A DNA stretch of 64,000 nt from Dirofilaria immitis. Lineage: Eukaryota > Nematoda > Chromadorea > Rhabditida > Onchocercidae. Shown piece after piece: positions 55,966-64,000 of the stretch. Numbering within the stretch: the stretch's first letter is position 1; the number at the start of each line of letters is the position of its first letter. The stretch spans positions 1,382,001 to 1,446,000 of the forward strand of contig JAKNDB010000067.1 of assembly GCA_024305405.1 (NCBI GenBank), in the 5' to 3' direction. Both the position numbers and the translations under genes were made by a program. The notes below the pieces were generated by a model. It had not been told where the DNA came from and searched no databases. It was given only the letters and a program-made list of their open reading frames with translations.

Positions 55966-58180
55966 TTATCTTCTGGGAATATCAAATAAATAAGTCAATC
56001 GATCAATCAATCAATGGATAAATATTTCAAACTAAATTATAATCAATTATTTATTATGATTTTGAAGGAAATGCAAATAGAAATTTTTATTTACTTAAAA
56101 TTTATAAATTTGAAATATTTATCTTTTATTTTTATTACTAATTATAATCATAAACTATTCTTTGATCTTTTTATAATAATACAATAAAAAATAATTAGGC
56201 ATATGCATATATATATATATATTTGGAAAGATAATAGAGCCTGTTATTTAGGCCTAGTAATATTTTTATCTTATTATATTTTAGTATAAATCTCTATCAA
56301 TGATTTCGTCATTTTATATGACAATATATTTTCGATTCATCAATTCATTTCCCACGGGCAATTTAAATTACTGACAATTGCAGATGTGTCACTTTAAAAT
56401 TAGTAAAATAGGTATAAGATTTCCCAGATATATATTAAGTTGAGCTATTAAAGTAATTACATTTTTGGATAAATTATAAATGTTAAATGATTATAAATTT
56501 AGGGATGTGAATTTTAAGTGATAATAAAAAGTGATTAATTTGATAAATTTTTACTTTTATCTATTTTGGCTAATTAAAATTTAAAAAATTAAGCATTAAG
56601 TGATAATCAGATTAAGCTTAAATATATCTATCCATCCATTTGTATTTTATCAAAATGAGAAATAAAGAAAAAAAACGAACTTATCTTTTCATTCATAAAA
56701 ATTAAAGGAAAAAAAAGAAAAGAAAAATCTATACATCAAATAAAGCAATGGAATTTGATAGCATTGATGAAATATTGTCAAATATGACTGATAAGAATGT
56801 TATAGTTAAAAGAAAGTTAAAAAAAAAAAAGCTGTTCCATTGAATTAATCATTTTTGATAAGCCAGGTGTAATTATCAATGATTACATGGGACAATTATG
56901 CCTTTTCCTAATTACTAAGCAATTAAACATTTACGATATATTGATAATAAACATTACTCTCTAATATAATTAATTTTATTAATCAAAAAAAAATTCATTA
57001 AAATTTAAAAATATTCCAATAATCATTGATCAATAGATTGATTGTTTATAAAATACGATTATATGCTATTCTATGTTTAATAAATAAACTTATCATATTA
57101 TCAGTTAATACATTTTCAAATCATACATTATCAACTTTGATTATCGATTAATATCGATTAAATAAATCAATATCGATTTATCGAGTTTTTTTTTTCAATA
57201 TGCTTCAAATATTGAATAACTAGAAAGATGTAGAATAGGCATTAAATTTTATTTTAATTTTTCTTACGCAATTATAAAAAGAACAGAGGAGCGATCGTTT
57301 AGAAATGATATATATTTGTTCAGATCGGTTCAATGTTTACTTTTAACAGCTAGATTGCTCATTCGAACTTATCATTCATTCTATCGTATAATATATATAT
57401 ATATATTTGTTTGATAAATTGTTAAGATTTATTATATTGATAATTTAAATTCATTTTGAATTTCAAAAGTTAAAAAAATTTTAAACAAACAATTATTTTG
57501 AATAAATTTAAAAAAAAAAGTTACAAATAACTAAAATAATCCTTTAATGTAAATATAAGTATAAAAACAGGAAATCATATAAGAATTGATATATCATATA
57601 ATTAATTATATTTGTATAATATATTCAATTATAACGGAAAAAATTTAATAAATACAAAAAATTTTTATGTTAATCAATAGTTTAACAGAAGATGATAGTC
57701 TGCTGAATAAAATATCTTATCATATCAGTATACTATTTTATACTATTATAAATGATTTAAATTTTATCAATTAAAACTAAAAACTTAATACTTGAAATAA
57801 AAATAGAATATAAATAATGATATTACGAATTTCTTTTCATATTATCTACCTATCATAAAGTGTTGAAATTGAATAAAAGTTAGAATTGAAGAATACGGTA
57901 ATAAAGATATAATGAAAAATTGGAAAATCGAAGAAATTGAATAATAAAAAATAGATAAAATAAATGTATGTGAAAAATTGAATGTGAATATATTTGTTTC
58001 TAAAATAAATTAAAATTTCATATAAATTTTATTTAATTTCAACTTTTTTTCTCAATCGTTTAAATTCATCGCTTAACAAAATTTTCTATGATAATTATAT
58101 AATGATATAAAAAATAAAATGAAATAATACGATGATGAATTTATTGAAATAGATTTGTTAACAATATTAATATCTAGCGA

Positions 58181-58492
<312 letters not shown>

Positions 58493-59115
58493 ATGACGTA
58501 TAATAATGATCCATCTATTAAAGGAACAAAATCATGATAATAAATAATGGGATAGATCAATAAATGTTGTGTACTAATATGTTAGAATTATAAATTTTAA
58601 TCTAAGCTTAATATTAACATTCCATTTCATCTTCCATAAATCGAAATTTTAAAGCTGGGTTGGATTAGTAATTGCTCGAAGAGACACAATTTTAAATGCG
58701 CAAAATCATGAAATATCAAATTTTACAACTATTATAAAATGAATGAGAATATATGATATGATATGATGTGATATGATATGATGTGATGTGATATATATCA
58801 TTCAAATAATTGCAGGAGAATGATAATTTAAGAAAATTATTTATTTATATATTTATATTTGAAATTATACTAACATTTATCAATTGTTCATTTTTCTTTT
58901 CATTTTTGTTTCCTTTAATTTTAGTAAAAAAAAAATTAGTTTACATCATATAATTTATGCAAAATGTACAATTGATATTATCGTTATCTTATCAAATTAT
59001 TAGATTATCAATATATCTTTTGCTTATTATAATTATAATGAATCATTTTAAAAATATTTTGCATTTATTTTTCATTTTTCAAATTAGCATTATTATAGTA
59101 AATAATTAGAGAAAT
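58493..59115. other. AT-rich DNA, no gene recognised
   Basis: A (GATAT/GATGT)n pentamer run lies at about 58752-58800. A minus-strand stretch near 58640-58700 looks less AT-rich but has no acceptor and an immediate stop. Confidence 0.55.
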
Positions 59116-59608
59116 AAATGAATGCAATGATAAATAAAAGAGATTTTTTGATAATTATTATTATAATCGTAATTTCTTAAATAGAATTATTATTACCTAT
59201 TATAACTATCTCATTTATAATTATATATATATTGTGCAAGAAGGTAAAGAAAAAACTTTTACAATGTAAATAATATATAAAATGAATGCAATGATAAATA
59301 AAAGAGATTTTTTGATAATTATTATTATAATCGTAATTTCTTAAATAGAATTATTATTACCTATTATAACTATCTTATTTATAATTATATATATTGTGCA
59401 AGAAGGTAAAGAAAAAACTTTTACAATGTAAATAATATATAAAATGAATGCAATGATAAATAAAAGAGATTTTTGATAATTATTATTATAATCGTAATTT
59501 CTTAAATAGAATTATTATTACCTATTATAACTATCTTATTTATAATTATATATATTATGCAAGAAGGTAAGGAAAAAACTTTACAATGTAAATAATATAT
59601 AAAATGAA
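59116..59608. repeat. Tandem triplication, about 164-bp unit
   Basis: Three nearly identical units start at 59116, 59280 and 59442 with AAATGAATGCAATGATAAAT. Each contains GATAATTATTATTATAATCG and AGAAGGTAA...ACTTTTACAATG-like sequence. Differences are limited to (TA)n and A/T-run lengths, so amplification is recent. Confidence 0.95.
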
Positions 59609-59789
59609 CGCTTATTATTATAATAATATGATCATAATTGATATGCAATTTTTAATGGCCGCAATTTTTCATTTTTTGTCTTTCTAGCAAATACGAAAAA
59701 TATTTCAGCTATTTATTTTTCGAATAATTTATAAAATAGAAGGAATTATTTTGAAACTATCCCTATCTTTCGCAAAAAAAATTAAAAAC

Positions 59790-59840
59790 AAAACAAACAA
59801 ACAAATAAACAAATAAACAAACAAATAAACAAACAAACCT
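59790..59840. repeat. (AAAC/AAAT)n tetranucleotide tract
   Basis: AAACAAACAAATAAAC-type units over about 50 bases, just downstream of the putative last exon of the synthetase-like gene. Confidence 0.9.
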
Positions 59841-59870
59841 TATTATTTTTGCATAAGGCAATTAGATCGG

Positions 59871-59951
59871 TCAATATGACATCCACATTCTTTTAGGATT
59901 TTTCAACACAATAAATGCATACAATGGAAGTTTTTTGTTAAGAGCAACAAT
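59871..59951 (-). CDS. Probable last exon of the synthetase-like gene
   Basis: A strong AATTTCAG acceptor precedes a 26-codon frame beginning IVALNKKLPLYAFIVLKNPK, then TGA. The pattern V-A-L...A-F-I-V-L-K matches the small C-terminal domain of AMP-binding enzymes (VVGVxD...VAFVVL). It joins in phase 0 to the donor AAG|GTGCAC at 61087/61086. An alternative donor eight bases further (CAC AG|GTCAGA) would be out of frame. The intron (59952-61086) holds a minisatellite. Confidence 0.6.
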   Translation of the reverse strand: MVALNKKLPLYAFIVLKNPKRMWMSY

Positions 59952-62900
59952 CTGAAATTGGCTTATCATTTTCTGATAATAAATTGATAATTTTTAAATT
60001 TGCCAAATAATTATTTTATAATTAAATTATTTTTAATATTGTAACAATTAATCTCGTAATGCTATTTTTGCCAATTTTTTTCCTCCAAGAAGGTTAATAT
60101 TCGAAAGATAAATGCATATATTTTGATAAATCATTTGAAGTGTATAATACATATACAATGTCTATTATCATTGATAAAAATTATACAGTAGTGTGATAAT
60201 AATATATAAAATGTTTATCACTTCTGATAAAAATTTAAAAATTATCATTTAAATGTCTGACAAAAATTTAAAAATTATCATTTGAATCCATGATAAAAAC
60301 TTAAAAATTATTATTTGAATCTCTCATAAAAATTCAACAATTATCATTTAAATGTCTGATAAAAATTTTAAAATTATCATTTGAATCCATGATAAAAACT
60401 TAAAAATTATTATTTGAATCTCTGATAAAAATTCAACAATTATCATTTAAATGTCTGATAAAAATTTAACAATTATCATTTAAATGTCTGATAAAAATTT
60501 TAAAATTATCATTTGAATCCATGATAAAAACTTAAAAATTATTATTTGAATCTCTGATAAAAATTCAACCATTATCATTTAAATGTCTGATAAAAATTTA
60601 ACAATTATCATTTAAATGTCTGAAAAAATTTAAAAATTATCATTTGAATCCATGATAAAAACTTAGAAATTATTATTTGAATCTCTGATAAAAATTTAAA
60701 AATTATAAATCATTTGAAGTGTATAATACAAATTAAAAATTTCTATTATCTATCTATCATTGAATTCTTCAACATTTAATAGCTAATAATAATAATTTGT
60801 TTATTTAAATTAAATTCTTATCAAAGTTTTATAAAATTTCAATAAATAAAAACAAATTTAATTTAAAATAGCAATCAATAATATATTGATAGCATTTAAT
60901 TCATTTATTTCATAAAATCCTTTAACAATTCTATGAAAAAAAACTTTTTTATTTTTATTACCTAAATATCAATGAAAATTGTAAATAAAATAATAAAATA
61001 TATTTTGAATTTGTATTAAACGTTATTTCATGAAATTTACATAAATTTATATGAAAAGAAAGAAAAAAAAAGTCTGACCTGTGCACCTTTGACCTCATTA
61101 TGAGAACATAGTACTTTTCGAGTAGCCAATGTTCAATAAGTTGACCAGAATTGTCCACAATTAAATCTTCCTTATTTGTGATAATTTCAATAATTCCAAC
61201 TTCATTCATTGTTACCACATCTCTATAACTTTTCATATCATTTCTCATTTCTATCGTTCTATTTTATTTAAAAATTAAAATTATATTTGTATAATTTATT
61301 TAATTAATTAATGAATAATTTAATTAATTAATTAATTAAATTACTAATTTTAAACTTTCGTTTAAAATTTTTCGCAACTATTACCCTGTTTCGATCCATT
61401 CCTTATCTCCTTCATACGGTGTTTCATAGCCAAGAAATTTTGATCCTTTAATAGCTTTAATATATAACTCACCTGATTGATTATTATTATTATTATTATT
61501 ACCTTTCCAATTTGCCTGAATTCCAAGATTACGAATTTCAACCTAAAAATAAAGCAATAGTGCATATAAAAGTGAACGATAATTAAAACCTTACCTTATC
61601 TAATCTTAAAACTTTTTAAATTTAATTTAATTATTTGTTTGTTTATCTGAAATCTATCGCAAATTTTTAATGTTATTTTTTTAATATAATCTTTAATCAT
61701 ATTGTATTGCTATTGAAATTTTCAAAATTTTCGATATGATTTAAAAAAAAAGTCCAAGCATCAGATTATTTACTTTATTCGAAAATCAAAACTTTTAATA
61801 ACAAAAAAATAAAAAGAGAATATCTTTAAAATTATATTATCAATATGCTTCATAATGGTATATATTTAATTTAAAAAATTTTAGAAAATTAATTTAGTTG
61901 AATGATATAATGAAAAAAAAATTATCATTTTCATCAAAGATATATATATATATATAGAAATGAGAGTTTCAAATTATCAGTAATGATAATCTTTAAATGA
62001 AAGCTGTTAACTGATATTTTTTTCAAAAATATCAGTTAAATCAATTTTAATATAGCAAATTATATCCAAATAAGCATCTATATATATGTATATATAATTT
62101 TATCATTTTTAATCATTATCATATTTTGATTAGAATAGCAGCTTAATTTATAATTAAAATTTTTTTGAGTAAAAATAAAAATTAGAAATTTTAATCAAAA
62201 AAAAAAAAAAAGGAAAAAATTTACGCTAAATTCATCTAATGCTTTGCCAACACCTTTAATATTCATCGTATCCCAGGTAAGAATTGGTATTGATGCAACT
62301 TCGGTCAATATATAACCATTCTAAAATTTTAAAAATTTTTACCTAAAAATTTTAATAATTTATTGCATTTACATTTTAATATTAAAAAAAAATAAAAAGT
62401 CAAATTTTAAAATATAATAAAAAAGTTTTATTTTATGAAAAATTTAAACAAATTATTTAAAATTATTTCGTTTACATTTTGTTTTTTTATTCGTTTTTTT
62501 TCATTTTGCTATTGAAAATTTTAAATCATACCATAACTTTTTGAACATTTTCAAATTGTTTGATAATATTTTTGATAACATCAGATGGTATTCGTTCACC
62601 AAGTAAAATAATATTTTCAATTGATGGTAAACGAACATTTTGAATTTGGGCAATTCGTAAAATTAAGCCTAATGCAACAGCATTAGATACCAAATGAGTA
62701 CACCTATATGTAAATATTTTTTTTTGTAATAACAATTTTAAAATAAATTTAAAGAAGTAATTAATTAATTATATATAATATTAAAATAAAATAAAAGATT
62801 AATTATAGATTAAGCTATTTGCTAATTTAAAAAATATTAACAACAATTTTGTAGAAAAATTTAATAATTTAAAATTTACTGAAATTTTTAATCGATTCAA

Positions 62901-63437
62901 AGAGAAATTTCGGAAGTGGTGATGGTGATGGATATATCACACGTGTATTTGTGATAAATGGTGATAATCCGATAAGTGAAAAGATGGGAATTTTGAATAA
63001 CGGTAAAGCACAACAGATACAACTCTAAATAAATAAATAAATTAATTATTAGTAAATCCCAAAATCCATTTCCGATAAATAATCTCAAAACAAAAAAAGA
63101 AAAGGAAAGAAGAAAAATAGAAAATATTTAGCATATTTTGATAATTGATAATTTTTGATCAAAAAAAAAAATGAATATATATATAGATAATTTTGATTTA
63201 AAAATATTTAATAAATCGTTGATATTGCTGCAAATAAAATTTAAATATTTTAAAGAAAGAAAAAATAATATTAAATTGATTAATTAATTTGAAATAAAAT
63301 TTAAAAAAAAAACAGGAAATTGAATTCAACAATTTACTAACAGTATCATTGCAACCGATAGCTTTTATAGCAGCATAACAACCATTTAACAACTGATAAT
63401 GTGTTAAGCCAACTAACTTTGGTGCAGCTGTAATACC
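59871..63437 (-). CDS. Divergent AMP-binding (acyl-CoA synthetase-like) protein, partial
   Basis: Minus-strand exons: 63437-63342, 63024-62880, 62703-62532, 62320-62225, 61542-61385, 61222-61087 and probably 59951-59871. The N-terminal part lies beyond the right edge. The residues follow the ANL adenylating superfamily, closest in feel to mitochondrial ACSF2-type ligases. They run GITAAPKLVGLTH (P-loop region), CALPLFKIPIF, RLPSIENIILLGERIP, NGYILTEVASIP (normally YGxTE), SGELYIKAIKG, WIETGDVVTMNEVG (TGD kept), EIITNKEDLIVDNSG (normally GRxKD...GG) and IVALNKKLPLYAFIVLK. The family makes acyl-AMP and then acyl-CoA. Here P-loop glycines, the GRxK Arg and Lys, and the glycine pair before the C-terminal domain are replaced. 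If 59871 is the true end, the last roughly 60 residues carrying the catalytic Lys are missing. It may be a pseudoenzyme or a decaying gene. A seven-Asn run encoded by an AAT repeat sits in 61542-61385. One junction (62880 to 62703) is off by one base. Confidence 0.75.
60205..60715. repeat. Minisatellite of alternating TGATAAAAATTTAAAAATTA units
   Basis: About ten or more units of 30-50 bases built from ATGTCTGATAAAAATT, AATCCATGATAAAAACTT and AATCTCTGATAAAAATTC, each followed by ATTATCATTT or ATTATTATTT. They form a higher-order pattern of about 95-140 bases. It lies in the last intron of the synthetase-like gene. Confidence 0.93.
61470..61490 (-). repeat. In-frame AAT repeat encoding an Asn run
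   Basis: Seven AAT codons on the minus strand between KG and QSGEL in the synthetase-like protein. This is a surface-loop position just before the conserved GEL motif. The frame stays open through it, so the microsatellite is exonic. Confidence 0.85.
61543..62224 (-). other. Intron of the synthetase-like gene
   Basis: Minus-strand intron starting GTAAAT and ending TTTTTAG. AT-rich, with a short inverted repeat (AACTGATATTTTTTTC / AAAAATATCAGTT) near 62010-62038. No exon is seen. Confidence 0.7.
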
Positions 63438-64000
63438 CTGAAAATGAAATAAATTTGTTTTGAATTTTTTTTTATTTTTATTTTACGATTTAATCGATTT
63501 CATATATTTCATCGATACTGCAAAAGTAATTAATAAAAATATATTAATTGTATCAAATAAAATTTTTAAAAAAAAAAACAAAATGTTTAAAAATTTTTTA
63601 CTTAAATTAAAATAATGGAAAATTTTAAAAAGAATTTCATTTCAAATTTTATTTATAATATAATAATTTTTTTGATGCTTTCAATAAAACAATCTATGTA
63701 TGAGAAAAGGAAAAGAAACTTTTCTATTTCAAAAAAAAAATCTAATAGATTAATACATTTCAAATTTCGAAAATTTCATTTCAAATTTTATTTCTTATGC
63801 AAATTTTTTAAAGAATTTTCAATAATTGGTAAAAATGAGGAATTCGATTAATGAAAAATAAATTTTTATGGAAGAAAAATTGATTCAATATAAATTAATT
63901 GAATTTTTATATCAATTTATTACAATTCTAATTGTTGCTCATTCATATTAATAATTAAATTAAATGGATTGATTTCATCGAAATGGATTTTAAGTAATAC
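63438..64000 (-). other. Upstream intron and possible partial exon of the synthetase-like gene
   Basis: The minus strand from 64000 to about 63924 has an open frame reading DEINPFNLIINMNEQQLE, followed by GTAATA. Its place just before the P-loop exon would suit the strand preceding the P-loop. However, its phase (2) does not match the next exon (0), so it may be chance. The rest is AT-rich intron with no feature. Confidence 0.35.

Larger units (their letters stand above)
54491..58180. other. Intergenic AT-rich DNA with TG/CA-rich and simple repeats
   Basis: No multi-exon gene is recognised. A patch near 54.89-55.03 kb is slightly GC-richer but has no frame. A 31-codon plus-strand ATG frame at about 55724-55819 has normal composition but nothing recognisable. 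The remaining sequence holds poly-A/T runs and the simple repeats listed separately. Confidence 0.55.

Noticed and set aside
59632..59683. Possible further exon of the synthetase-like gene (frame KTKNEKLRPLKIAYQL after TTGCTAG)
   Set aside because: It is phase-compatible with a donor inside the preceding exon and faintly recalls the C-terminal GKxxR motif. The acceptor is weak and about 35 residues normally lying between would be missing, so it is not called.
61362..61565. 67-codon minus-strand frame with a poly-Ile run
   Set aside because: Wrong frame across a real exon. The exon read in the other frame gives VEIRNLGIQANWKG and SGELYIKAIKG, which match the AMP-binding family.

Overview
The window is very AT-rich eukaryotic DNA (roughly 80% A+T by eye) and looks like the nuclear genome of a spirurid, probably filarial, nematode. 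The best evidence is a complete three-exon macrophage migration inhibitory factor gene whose product closely resembles filarial MIF-1. It has short nematode-type TTTCAG acceptors and a likely spliced-leader acceptor just upstream of its ATG. Introns run from about 150 bases to 6.4 kb, and TTA/TAA microsatellites occur throughout.

Four multi-exon protein-coding loci can be reconstructed. (1) 12101-20980, plus strand: a type I membrane protein with a signal peptide, 14 leucine-rich repeats between N- and C-terminal cysteine caps, one transmembrane helix and a proline-rich cytoplasmic tail ending in a possible PDZ ligand. (2) 28078-29477, minus strand: MIF-1, 115 residues, complete. (3) 42919-52834, plus strand: a small secreted, cysteine-rich, Ly6/three-finger-like protein with a C-terminal GPI-anchor-type tail, in six exons. 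(4) 59871-63437 and on beyond the right edge, minus strand: the C-terminal two thirds of a divergent AMP-binding (acyl-CoA synthetase-like, ACSF2-type) protein with decayed catalytic motifs. A 61-residue ORF at 54005 with a signal-peptide-like start is a weaker candidate. The four loci do not form an operon or a recognisable pathway.

Layout: 1-12 kb is intergenic with microsatellites, a perfect 20-bp hairpin and a minisatellite rich in CTGATAA. 12-21 kb is the LRR gene, mostly one intron. 21-28 kb is intergenic, with a decayed 28S rRNA fragment at about 25.6 kb. 28-30 kb is MIF and its upstream region. 30-42.9 kb is intergenic, with a diverged segmental duplication (32.8-33.8 and 37.2-37.8 kb), a GC-richer island and two purine-rich repeat blocks. 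42.9-52.8 kb is the Ly6-like gene. 53-59.8 kb is intergenic with hairpins, duplications, a TG/CA-rich tract and a long TAA array. 59.9-64 kb is the synthetase-like gene.

Three reading-frame breaks in two otherwise well-formed genes fall exactly at six-base A or T runs where seven would restore the frame. A fourth phase mismatch occurs in the synthetase-like gene. This suggests systematic homopolymer under-calling in the assembly, although real gene decay is not excluded. The most unusual structure is a 49-bp unit repeated exactly four times across an intron-exon junction of the Ly6-like gene, which multiplies its 3' splice site.
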